Positions 1 through 6,454 of a stretch of 11,035 bases of DNA are shown piece after piece. Both the position numbers and the translations under genes were made by a program. Under the pieces are notes generated by a model that ran no database searches, was not told the DNA's origin, and worked only from the letters and a program-made list of their open reading frames with translations. Positions within the stretch are counted from its first letter, which is position 1, and the number at the start of each line of letters is the position of its first letter. This DNA comes from an uncultured Cardiobacterium sp. (lineage in GTDB: Bacteria; Pseudomonadota; Gammaproteobacteria; Cardiobacteriales; Cardiobacteriaceae), in assembly GCF_938028185.1 (NCBI RefSeq), contig NZ_CALJAH010000338.1, forward strand, positions 1 to 11,035, given 5' to 3'.

Positions 1-67
1 TGTATGGACAGATAGTCTGAGTAAATGTACGCCGGGAACATCCTCTGGTAGCGGTGCTTTTCCCTGA
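1..67 (+). CDS. Possible 3' tail of an unidentified CDS
   Basis: Frame 2 is open from the left edge to a TGA at 65-67 and would encode 21 C-terminal residues, including VWTDSLSKC and a Ser/Gly-rich end. I do not recognise it. A rightward terminator follows 47 bp later, which fits the end of a rightward gene. Codon choice is poorer in GC at third positions than in the neighbouring genes, so this could be transferred DNA or simply non-coding. There is too little sequence to decide. Confidence 0.2.
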   Translation, partial: VWTDSLSKCTPGTSSGSGAFP

Positions 68-114
68 AATGTGAAAAATGCAAGTATCCGTGCATAGACG
101 GCATCTCCCATCCC

Positions 115-139
115 AGCCCCTCGCAGGAGGGGCTTTTTG
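115..139 (+). terminator. Rho-independent terminator, rightward
   Basis: AGCCCCTC (115-122) pairs perfectly with GAGGGGCT (127-134) around a GCAG loop, and TTTTT follows. The T-tract is only on the + strand, so it ends a transcript entering from the left and does not serve glnA, which is transcribed towards it. Confidence 0.85.
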
Positions 140-141
140 TT

Positions 142-172
142 TACATACACATCGAGCGCTCATGTGTATGTA
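142..172. repeat. Palindromic element, copy A
   Basis: TACATACA (142-149), five bases, AGCGCT (155-160), four bases, then TGTATGTA (165-172). In this copy the arms extend to 13 bp (140-152 and 162-174). A second copy with the same geometry is at 3553-3583. This one lies 20 bp beyond the glnA stop codon, so its hairpin would sit in the glnA 3' untranslated region. It could be a regulator binding site, a REP-like repeat or an mRNA 3'-end structure. Confidence 0.7.
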
Positions 173-192
173 AATGACGGTTATAGTACGGC

Positions 193-1596
193 TTAGCAGC
201 TGTAGTACAGCTCAAATTCGAGCGGGTGCACTTGCAGGCGCATGCGTTCGACTTCTTGGCGTTTTAGCTCGATGTAGCCTTTGAGCAGGTCGTCGGTGAA
301 GACGTCGCCTTGTTTGAGGAAGGCGGTGTCCGCTTCCAGCGCGTCCAGCGCCTGTTCCAGCGAGAAGGCGACTTGCGGGATGTTGTCCGCTTCTTCCGGA
401 GGCAGGTCGTAGAGGTCTTTGTCCATCGCCTCGCCAGGGTGGATTTTGTTTTTGATGCCGTCCAGTCCCGCCATCAGCAGCGCGGAGAAGGCGAGGTAGG
501 GGTTGGCGGTGGAGTCGGGGAAGCGGATTTCGATGCGCCGCGCTTTCGGGTTGGTGATGTAGGGGATGCGGATGGAGGCGCTGCGGTTGCGCGCGGAGTA
601 GGCGAGCATGATCGGCGCTTCAAAGTGCGGCACCAGGCGTTTGTAGCTGTTGGTGGAGGGGTTGGTGAAGGCGTTCAGCGCGCGCGCGTGTTTGATGACG
701 CCGCCAATGAAGTAGAGCGCCATGTCGGAGAGGCCGCCGTAGCCGTCGCCGCTGAAGAGGTTTTTGCCGTCTTTGCCGAGCGAGATGTGGACGTGCATCC
801 CGGAGCCGTTGTCGCCGACGATGGGTTTGGGCATGAAGGTCGCGGTTTTGCCCGCCGCGTGGGCGACGTTGTGGATGATGTATTTGAGTTGTTGCACTTC
901 GTCGGCTTTGCGTACAAGGGTGTTGTAGCGTACGCCGATTTCGCATTGGCCGGTGGCGACTTCGTGGTGCTGCACTTCCACGCCCTGACCGACGTGGCTC
1001 AGCAGTTCGCACATTTCGGCACGCAGGTCGTGCAGGGAATCGACCGGGGCGACGGGGAAGTAGCCGCCCTTGACGTTGGGGCGGTGGCCGCTGTTGCCGC
1101 TGTCGATGTCGGCGGCGCTGTTCCAGATGCCTTCTTCGCTGATAATTTCAAACATGACTTTGTGCATACTGGTCTGGTATTTCATTTCGTCAAAGACGAA
1201 GAATTCGTTCTCCGGGCCGAAATAGGCGGTGTCGGCGATGCCGGTGGATTTGAGGTAGGCTTCGGCGCGGCGGGCGAGCGAGCGCGGGTCGCGCGCGTAA
1301 CCCTGCATGGTGTCCGGCTCAATGATGTCGCAGGTGAGGACGAGGGTTTTGTGCGCGTAGAAGGGGTCGATGTAGGCGGTCGCCGGGTCGGGCATGAGGA
1401 TCATGTCGGAGTTGTGGATGCCTTTCCAGCCGGCAAAGGAGGAGCCGTCGAACATTTTGCCTTCTTCAAAGAAGTCTTCGTCGATGTCCGCCGGGTAGCT
1501 GATGTGGTGTTCTTTGCCCTTGCTGTCGGTGATGCGCAGGTCGAGGTATTCGATATTTTCGTCGTGGATGAGTTGCAGGATGTCGTTCGGGGTCAT
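193..1596 (-). CDS. glnA: Glutamine synthetase, type I
   Basis: Cytosolic ATP-dependent synthesis of glutamine from glutamate and ammonia, the main entry of ammonium into metabolism; the family forms dodecamers. The 467 residues match the GSI length (E. coli 469) and align end to end by eye. Visible motifs are DGSSFAGWKGI (from 50), FGPENEFF (126-133), GDNGSGMHVH (261-270) and NPSTNSYKRLVP (312-323). The adenylylation loop LYDLPPEE has its target Tyr at 396, so the enzyme is probably the adenylylated (beta) subtype controlled by GlnE. The start is supported by a GGAG Shine-Dalgarno (complement of 1604-1607). It diverges from gltX. I see no sigma-54 promoter or NtrC site upstream, unlike enteric glnA. 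The C-terminus ends YYSC where E. coli has YYSV. Confidence 0.98.
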   Translation of the reverse strand: MTPNDILQLIHDENIEYLDLRITDSKGKEHHISYPADIDEDFFEEGKMFDGSSFAGWKGIHNSDMILMPDPATAYIDPFYAHKTLVLTCDIIEPDTMQGYARDPRSLARRAEAYLKSTGIADTAYFGPENEFFVFDEMKYQTSMHKVMFEIISEEGIWNSAADIDSGNSGHRPNVKGGYFPVAPVDSLHDLRAEMCELLSHVGQGVEVQHHEVATGQCEIGVRYNTLVRKADEVQQLKYIIHNVAHAAGKTATFMPKPIVGDNGSGMHVHISLGKDGKNLFSGDGYGGLSDMALYFIGGVIKHARALNAFTNPSTNSYKRLVPHFEAPIMLAYSARNRSASIRIPYITNPKARRIEIRFPDSTANPYLAFSALLMAGLDGIKNKIHPGEAMDKDLYDLPPEEADNIPQVAFSLEQALDALEADTAFLKQGDVFTDDLLKGYIELKRQEVERMRLQVHPLEFELYYSC

Positions 1597-1622
1597 GCGG
1601 TTGCTCCGGTTGTGTGGTAAAG

Positions 1623-1634
1623 GGCGCCATTATA
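1623..1634 (-). promoter_or_regulatory. glnA promoter (-10 box)
   Basis: A perfect TATAAT (complement of 1629-1634) is followed by GGCGCC, a GC-rich discriminator. It lies about 33 bp upstream of the glnA start codon. No good -35 hexamer is visible 16-18 bp upstream, so an activator may be needed. Confidence 0.6.
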
Positions 1635-1667
1635 TGCGTGCGGGTGCAGGCGGTGGGGTTTAGGCGG

Positions 1668-1679
1668 TAAAATGTCGCC
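1668..1679 (+). promoter_or_regulatory. gltX promoter (-10 box)
   Basis: TAAAAT (1668-1673) followed by GTCGCC. The predicted transcription start, near 1680, leaves a leader of about 50 nt before the ATG at 1729. The -35 region is weak. It is back to back with the glnA promoter. Confidence 0.5.
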
Positions 1680-1728
1680 TTATCTGGCGGGTCGCCCGCT
1701 GTTTTTGTTTGTTATTGTAGAGGTTTTT

Positions 1729-3132
1729 ATGGTTGTTACCCGTTTTGCCCCCAGCCCGACCGGCGATTTGCATATCGGCGGCGTGCGCACCGCGCTGTAT
1801 TGTTGGCTGCATGCGCGCCAGCATCAGGGCGTGTTCCGCCTGCGCATTGAGGATACGGATCTGGAGCGCTCGACCGAGGCGTCCACCCGGGTGATTCTCG
1901 ATGGTCTGAACTGGCTCGGCCTGCATCATGACGGCGAAATCGTCTATCAAAGCAAGCGTTTCGCCGACTACGACGCAATTATCGAGCAGATGATTGCGCG
2001 CGGGCAGGCGTACTATTGCTGGTGCACGCCGGAGGAACTGGAGGCGATGCGCGAGGAGCAAAAGCGCCTCGGCCTGCCACAGCGTTACAACGGCAAATAC
2101 CGCGACGGCGGCGAACCGGTGCCGGGCGTAACACCGGCGGTGCGCTTCAAGAATCCGCTGGAAGGAAGCGTGAGCTGGCACGACAAGGTGCGCGGCGTAG
2201 TGACGGTCAATAACAGCGAGCTCGACGACTGGGTTATCCGCCGCTCTGACGGCGCGCCGACCTACAATTTCTGCGTGGTCGTCGATGATGCGGCGGCGAA
2301 AGTGTCGCTGGTCATCCGCGGCGAAGACCACGTCAGCAACACGCCGAAACAGATTAACCTCTACCGCGCGCTGGGATACGACGTGCCGGAATTTGCGCAC
2401 GTGCCGATGATTCTCGGCGACGACGGCAAGCGCCTGTCGAAGCGGCACGGCGCGACCAACGTCCTCGATTACCGCCGCGAAGGCTATCTGCCACCGGCGA
2501 TTTTGAATTATCTGGTGCGCCTCGGCTGGGCGCACGGCGACCAGGAAATTTTCAGCATGGACGAGATGTTGCAATATTTCCGCATTGATGACGTGCATAG
2601 CGCCGCGTCCACCTTCAACACGGAAAAACTGCGCTGGCTCAACCAGCACTATATAAAAGAATCCACGCCGGAAGCGCTGCTGCCGCAACTGTTGCCGCAA
2701 TTCGCCGCACTTGGCGTCGCTGTGGATGAAGCGACCGTACTGCGCGCCATCCCGCATTACCAGGAGCGGGCGAAGACGCTGAAAGAAATGGCAGAGCACA
2801 TGGCGTGGATATTCGTCGCGCCGCAAACTTTCCCGGCGGACGCGGCGAAAAAAGCGTTCAAAGGCGCAGAAACGGCGCGGCTGTTGCGGGATTTGCAAAC
2901 GCGCATCGCCGCGCTGGATGTGGTGAACGCGGAAACCTTGCACGACGCCATCGCCGCCTGCGTCGAAGCGAACGGCGTCGGCTTTGGCAAAGTCGGTCAA
3001 CCCGCGCGATTGGCAATTACCGGCGGCGCGCCATCGCCCGATTTGGCAGTCACACTATCGCTGCTGGATAAAGCGGAAATCCTGCACCGCTTGCAGTTTG
3101 CCGCTGAATATATCGCGCAAAATCAGGAATAA
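1729..3132 (+). CDS. gltX: Glutamyl-tRNA synthetase
   Basis: Class I aminoacyl-tRNA synthetase charging tRNA-Glu with glutamate in the cytosol. The 467 residues begin MVVTRFAPSPTGDLHIGG, which carries the HIGH-type motif (HIGG from residue 15). The KMSKS-type loop is KRLSKR (234-239). An in-frame ATG at 1672 is unlikely because it lies inside the probable -10 box, whereas 1729 has AGAGG at 1719-1723. The zinc-binding segment keeps the first pair (C97, C99), but the second pair of E. coli (C125, H127) is replaced by Y124 and D126, so zinc is probably not bound. There is no terminator before the tRNA-Ala promoter, so some read-through into the tRNAs is possible. The next genes include two copies of its own substrate tRNA-Glu. 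Confidence 0.97.
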   Translation: MVVTRFAPSPTGDLHIGGVRTALYCWLHARQHQGVFRLRIEDTDLERSTEASTRVILDGLNWLGLHHDGEIVYQSKRFADYDAIIEQMIARGQAYYCWCTPEELEAMREEQKRLGLPQRYNGKYRDGGEPVPGVTPAVRFKNPLEGSVSWHDKVRGVVTVNNSELDDWVIRRSDGAPTYNFCVVVDDAAAKVSLVIRGEDHVSNTPKQINLYRALGYDVPEFAHVPMILGDDGKRLSKRHGATNVLDYRREGYLPPAILNYLVRLGWAHGDQEIFSMDEMLQYFRIDDVHSAASTFNTEKLRWLNQHYIKESTPEALLPQLLPQFAALGVAVDEATVLRAIPHYQERAKTLKEMAEHMAWIFVAPQTFPADAAKKAFKGAETARLLRDLQTRIAALDVVNAETLHDAIAACVEANGVGFGKVGQPARLAITGGAPSPDLAVTLSLLDKAEILHRLQFAAEYIAQNQE

Positions 3133-3154
3133 ACAAAAAAAAGCAGTTTGCCAT

Positions 3155-3188
3155 TTGACGAAGGCGTGTGTTCCGCATAGAATGCGCG
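3155..3188 (+). promoter_or_regulatory. tRNA-Ala/tRNA-Glu promoter
   Basis: TTGACG (3155-3160), a 17-bp spacer and TAGAAT (3178-3183), followed by GCGCGCC. This is a near-consensus sigma-70 promoter with a GC-rich discriminator like those of stringently controlled stable-RNA promoters. It should start about 10 bp before mature tRNA-Ala. Confidence 0.85.
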
Positions 3189-3200
3189 CCTTCCCGAAAC

Positions 3201-3276
3201 GGGGCTATAGCTCAGCTGGGAGAGCGCCTGCATGGCATGCAGGAGGTCAGCGGTTCGATCCCGCTTAGCTCCACCA
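3201..3276 (+). tRNA. tRNA-Ala, anticodon GGC
   Basis: A 76-nt cloverleaf with encoded CCA. The anticodon stem CCTGC/GCAGG encloses loop ATGGCAT, with GGC at 3234-3236 (reads GCC and GCU). It contains the canonical GGTTCGATCC T-arm and appears nearly identical to E. coli alaW. tRNA-Glu follows after only 3 nt, so the two are processed from one precursor. Confidence 0.98.
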
Positions 3277-3279
3277 AAT

Positions 3280-3355
3280 GTCCCCATCGTCTAGAGGCCT
3301 AGGACATCGCCCTTTCACGGCGGTAACAGGGGTTCGAATCCCCTTGGGGATGCCA
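3280..3355 (+). tRNA. tRNA-Glu, anticodon TTC, copy 1
   Basis: A 76-nt cloverleaf with encoded CCA. The acceptor GTCCCCA pairs with TGGGGAT (one G-U). The anticodon loop CTTTCAC gives TTC. It is co-transcribed with tRNA-Ala. Its last five bases are part of the 5' arm of the terminator that follows. Confidence 0.98.
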
Positions 3356-3380
3356 CCTTTCGGGTGGCATCATTTTTTTG
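3351..3380 (+). terminator. Terminator overlapping the tRNA-Glu 3' end
   Basis: TGCCACC (3351-3357), loop TTTCG, GGTGGCA (3363-3369), then TCATTTTTTT. The 5' arm contains the last five bases of mature tRNA-Glu, including CCA. Folding of the terminator and of the tRNA acceptor stem compete, so termination may be partial, letting copy 2 be transcribed. Confidence 0.75.
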
Positions 3381-3409
3381 GGAAGACCACACACAGTTAA
3401 CCGTATCCT

Positions 3410-3485
3410 GTCCCCATCGTCTAGAGGCCTAGGACATCGCCCTTTCACGGCGGTAACAGGGGTTCGAATCCCCTTGGGGATGCCA
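3410..3485 (+). tRNA. tRNA-Glu, anticodon TTC, copy 2
   Basis: Base-for-base identical to the copy at 3280-3355. Only 30 bp separate it from the preceding terminator and no convincing promoter is visible there, so it probably depends on read-through. A second terminator follows 15 bp downstream. Confidence 0.98.
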
Positions 3486-3500
3486 CACTACCCAAATTCA

Positions 3501-3527
3501 AAAAAACACGCTTCAGGCGTGTTTTTT
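3501..3527 (+). terminator. Terminator after tRNA-Glu copy 2
   Basis: An 11-bp perfect inverted repeat: AAAAAACACGC (3501-3511), loop TTCAG, GCGTGTTTTTT (3517-3527). It has A-tract and T-tract on both sides and could act in both directions. Confidence 0.85.
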
Positions 3528-3552
3528 CTTGCCCGTTTTCTGGCGGCATTTA

Positions 3553-3583
3553 TACATACACCATGAGCGCTACCCTGTATGTA
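3553..3583. repeat. Palindromic element, copy B
   Basis: TACATACA (3553-3560), five bases, AGCGCT (3566-3571), four bases, then TGTATGTA (3576-3583). Spacing is identical to copy A at 142-172, although the N5 and N4 spacers differ in sequence. It ends 28 bp upstream of the alaA -35 box, a position suited to an activator or upstream operator. Confidence 0.7.
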
Positions 3584-3611
3584 AACGCACGAAAGCGGCG
3601 ACAAAACCGCG

Positions 3612-3647
3612 TTGCCGAAAGTGCCGCTTGGGCGTAATATTGCCGCC
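3612..3647 (+). promoter_or_regulatory. alaA promoter
   Basis: TTGCCG (3612-3617), a 17-bp spacer and TAATAT (3635-3640), followed by TGCCGCC. The predicted start is near 3647, giving a leader of about 30 nt. Palindromic copy B lies just upstream. Confidence 0.65.
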
Positions 3648-3676
3648 CTCATTTACCCATCCCACCGGAGAACCCC

Positions 3677-4894
3677 ATGCGCAAAATCGGCAAATCGCAC
3701 AAGCTGGACAACGTCTGTTACGACATTCGCGGCCCGGTACTGGCGGAAGCGATGCGCATGGAACGGCAGGGCTACGACATCATCAAACTCAACATCGGCA
3801 ACCCGGCACCATTTGGCTTCAATGCGCCGGATGAAGTGCGCGAAGATCTGATCGCCAACCTTTCCAAGGCGCAGGGCTACAGCGAATCCAAAGGCATCTT
3901 TGCCGCACGCAAAGCCATCATGCACGAAACCCAACGCCTCGGCATTAAGGGCGTGACCGTTGATGACATCATCCTCGGCAATGGCGTTTCCGAACTGATC
4001 GTGATGGCGATGCAGGCATTATTAGACAGCGGCGACGAAGTACTGCTGCCGATGCCGGATTACCCGCTGTGGACAGCGGCCATCAACCTCGCCGGCGGCA
4101 AGGCCGTACACTACCTCTGCGACGAAGAAAATGGCTGGAACCCGGCCATTGACGACATCCGCGCCAAAGTCAATGCCAACACCAAAGGCATCGTCCTCAT
4201 CAACCCGAACAACCCGACCGGCGCGGTTTATAGCGAAGAAATACTGCGCGAAATCGTCGCCATCGCCGAAGAACACGGCCTGGTCATCTTCGCCGACGAA
4301 ATCTACGACAAAATCCTCTACGAAGGCGCGCGCCACATTCCGACCGCGACCCTGGTCGAACACACCCTCTGCGTCACCTTCAACGGAATGTCCAAAGCCT
4401 ACCGCGCCGCCGGATTCCGCTCCGGCTGGATGATCCTCTCCGGCAATCTGGAAATGGCGCGCGGCTACCTCGAAGGACTGGATATGCTCTCCTCCATGCG
4501 GCTCTGCGCCAACGTGCCGGCGCAATACACCATCCAGACTGCACTTGGCGGCTACCAGAGCATCTACGACCTGACCCGCCCCGGCGGTCGCCTGCGCGAA
4601 CAGCGCGACATCGCCTGGGAAAAAATCAACGATATTCCCGGACTCTCCATGAGCAAGCCGATGGGCGCACTCTACGGCTTCGTCAAAATGGACACCGAAC
4701 GCTTCAATATCCGCAACGACGAACGCTTCGTCCTCGACCTGCTGCGCAACAAACAAATCCTCCTCGTCCACGGACGCGCCTTCAACTGGCACGCGCCCGA
4801 CCACTTCCGCGTTGTCTTCCTCCAATACAAGGACGATTTAAGCGCCGCGCTGGACAAAGTCGCAGAATTCCTGAAAACTTACCAGCAAAAATAG
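3677..4894 (+). CDS. alaA: Glutamate-pyruvate aminotransferase, AlaA type
   Basis: PLP-dependent fold-type I aminotransferase making alanine from pyruvate with glutamate as donor. The 405 residues match the length of E. coli AlaA (YfbQ) and align throughout by eye, including ENVCYDIRGP-like KLDNVCYDIRGPVL near the N-terminus, NIGNPAPFGF (39-48), NPNNPTGAVY (176-185), DEIYDKILY (207-215) and PDHFRVV with substrate-carboxylate Arg378. The PLP lysine is K240 in FNGMSKAYR. The start has CGGAG (3666-3670) six bases upstream. It has its own promoter and no clear terminator before the tRNA-Asn promoter. The short distance to AlaC-type paralogues in sequence space means the exact substrate preference is inferred from the match to AlaA. 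Confidence 0.93.
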   Translation: MRKIGKSHKLDNVCYDIRGPVLAEAMRMERQGYDIIKLNIGNPAPFGFNAPDEVREDLIANLSKAQGYSESKGIFAARKAIMHETQRLGIKGVTVDDIILGNGVSELIVMAMQALLDSGDEVLLPMPDYPLWTAAINLAGGKAVHYLCDEENGWNPAIDDIRAKVNANTKGIVLINPNNPTGAVYSEEILREIVAIAEEHGLVIFADEIYDKILYEGARHIPTATLVEHTLCVTFNGMSKAYRAAGFRSGWMILSGNLEMARGYLEGLDMLSSMRLCANVPAQYTIQTALGGYQSIYDLTRPGGRLREQRDIAWEKINDIPGLSMSKPMGALYGFVKMDTERFNIRNDERFVLDLLRNKQILLVHGRAFNWHAPDHFRVVFLQYKDDLSAALDKVAEFLKTYQQK

Positions 4895-4922
4895 CGGATT
4901 GCGAAAAAAGCAGGACACCGCC

Positions 4923-4959
4923 TTGACGGCATCAGCCAATCTCCTTAGAATTCGCCGCC
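4923..4959 (+). promoter_or_regulatory. tRNA-Asn promoter
   Basis: TTGACG (4923-4928), a 17-bp spacer and TAGAAT (4946-4951), followed by TCGCCGCC. The hexamers and spacing are identical to the tRNA-Ala promoter at 3155, a repeated stable-RNA promoter design. Confidence 0.85.
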
Positions 4960-4965
4960 TCAATT

Positions 4966-5049
<84 letters not shown>

Positions 5050-5062
5050 GAGGGAATAAAGA

Positions 5063-5146
<84 letters not shown>

Positions 5147-5158
5147 CCAGAATTCCGT

Positions 5159-5183
5159 AAAACGCCCTGCACGGGCGTTTTTT
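5159..5183 (+). terminator. Terminator of the tRNA-Asn operon
   Basis: AAAACGCCC (5159-5167), loop TGCAC, GGGCGTTTT (5173-5181), then more T. It is a compact rho-independent terminator placed directly before the ispB promoter. Confidence 0.88.
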
Positions 5184-5209
5184 ATTGCCCGGCGCAAAAG
5201 GCTATCCGC

Positions 5210-5221
5210 TACAATAGCGCC
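5210..5221 (+). promoter_or_regulatory. ispB promoter (-10 box)
   Basis: TACAAT (5210-5215) followed by AGCGCC. A TTGCCC at 5185-5190 could be the -35 box but would need a long 19-bp spacer. The leader would be about 30 nt. Confidence 0.55.
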
Positions 5222-5251
5222 TCTTTTTGGCAGCAGAAAACCGATCACAAC

Positions 5252-6232
5252 ATGAGCAAACGATTGAGCGACGAGGCAATACGGCAACTGGTTCAGCAAG
5301 AAATGCAGGCAACCGAAGCGCTGATGCGCGCGGAAATGCAGTCCGAAGTCCCGCTGGCAGAACTGGTGATGCAATACGCCATCGGCGACGGCGGCAAGCG
5401 CTTCCGCCCGTTCCTGACCCTGCTCAGCTGCGGCCTCTGCGACTATCGCGGCGAGCACGCCATTACCGCTGCCGCTTTCATCGAATTCATCCATAACGCC
5501 ACCCTGCTGCACGACGACGTCGTCGATGAATCGGCGCTGCGTCGCGGCAAACCGTCCGCCAACATCGCCTTTGGCAACGCCGCCAGCGTTCTCGTCGGCG
5601 ACTTCCTCTACACCCGCGCCTTCCAGCTGATGGTGCGCACCGGCAACAATGCCGTCATTGCGATGATGGCCGACGCAGTCAACCTCATCGCCGCTGGTGA
5701 AGTGATGCAACTCGGCAATATGCACGACCCGGACGTGGATGAGCCGCGCTACTACCGGGTGATTGAGCTGAAAACCGCAGTACTGTTCGCCGCTGCTTGC
5801 AAAACCGCCGGACTACTCGCCGAGCTTGCGGCAGAGCGCAGCGAACAACTCGCCGTGTACGGGCGCAAACTGGGCATGGCCTTTCAAATCATGGACGACC
5901 TGCTCGATTACACCGGCGACGAAGCGCTCATCGGCAAATCACTCGGCGACGACCTCGCCGAAGGCAAACCGACGCTGCCACTCATCCGCGCGCAACAACA
6001 ACTGCCCGCCGCAGAAAAACAGCGCCTGCGCGATATCATCGAAGCGGGCGACCGCGACGCCATCGGCGAAGTCATCACCCTGTTGCAGGCGACCGACGCC
6101 CTGCCCTACAGCCGCGCCGCTGCCGCCCGTCTTGCCGATGAGGCCATGCAGGCGCTGGCAGATTTTCCCGACAGCGCCTACAAAAACGCGCTCTTTTCGC
6201 TGGCGCAACACACGACCGAACGCGAGCATTGA
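5252..6232 (+). CDS. ispB: Octaprenyl diphosphate synthase (long-chain polyprenyl transferase)
   Basis: Trans-prenyltransferase extending farnesyl diphosphate with isopentenyl units to make the ubiquinone side chain. The 326 residues match the family length. Motifs in order are GGKRFRP (47-53), the first aspartate-rich motif DDVVD (88-92) followed by RRGK (97-100), KTA (174-176), and the second aspartate-rich motif DDLLD (215-219). A small residue (A83) five positions before the first motif, as in E. coli IspB, fits a long product, but the exact number of isoprenes cannot be read from sequence. The ATG at 5252 has no good Shine-Dalgarno. The gene has its own probable promoter and no visible terminator after it. 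Confidence 0.94.
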   Translation: MSKRLSDEAIRQLVQQEMQATEALMRAEMQSEVPLAELVMQYAIGDGGKRFRPFLTLLSCGLCDYRGEHAITAAAFIEFIHNATLLHDDVVDESALRRGKPSANIAFGNAASVLVGDFLYTRAFQLMVRTGNNAVIAMMADAVNLIAAGEVMQLGNMHDPDVDEPRYYRVIELKTAVLFAAACKTAGLLAELAAERSEQLAVYGRKLGMAFQIMDDLLDYTGDEALIGKSLGDDLAEGKPTLPLIRAQQQLPAAEKQRLRDIIEAGDRDAIGEVITLLQATDALPYSRAAAARLADEAMQALADFPDSAYKNALFSLAQHTTEREH

Positions 6233-6362
6233 GCGGTACGGCATCTGCGCGCGTTTCCCGTAACGCCCCCCCGACGGTTATCGGTGCGCTGTCATTCTTT
6301 TGCCGTTGATGCAACCTGCCAGGGGGCTCAATATCGCCCGTGTTTTCAGGTGCCAATTGCGC

Positions 6363-6401
6363 TTGCACGCCATGACACCGCCCGTCTTGTGCAACTGTCA
6401 T
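6363..6401 (+). other. Interleaved inverted repeats upstream of the LysE-family gene
   Basis: TTGCAC (6363-6368) pairs with GTGCAA (6389-6394), and ATGACA (6372-6377) pairs with TGTCAT (6396-6401). The order is A-B-A'-B', so the two hairpins exclude each other. A further TGTCAT at 6290-6295 could also pair with ATGACA. The rest of the 222-bp gap (6233-6454) shows no gene, no clear terminator for ispB and no convincing promoter. Confidence 0.35.
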
Positions 6402-6454
6402 CACGCCAATCCAGGCAAACGCCGCTTATGGTATAGCAAAATTTTGGGGTTTTT

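Noticed and set aside
1..114. Possible small RNA (6S, SRP RNA or tmRNA) before the first terminator
   Set aside because: I could not match any of their conserved segments; a CDS tail plus terminator is simpler.
310..1620. Long rightward open frame (436 codons) opposite glnA
   Set aside because: It is antisense to a full-length glnA and has a Val/Gly/Phe/Asp-rich composition typical of the opposite strand of GC-rich genes.
1672..1728. Upstream ATG for gltX at 1672
   Set aside because: It lies inside the probable -10 box, has no Shine-Dalgarno, and adds residues absent from the GluRS family.
1660..3000. Long leftward open frame opposite gltX
   Set aside because: Antisense shadow of gltX with Arg/His/Ala-rich composition and no recognisable domain.
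6363..6401. True H-type pseudoknot at the interleaved repeats
   Set aside because: The linker between the second pair of arms is one base, too short to span a 6-bp stem, so alternative hairpins are more likely.
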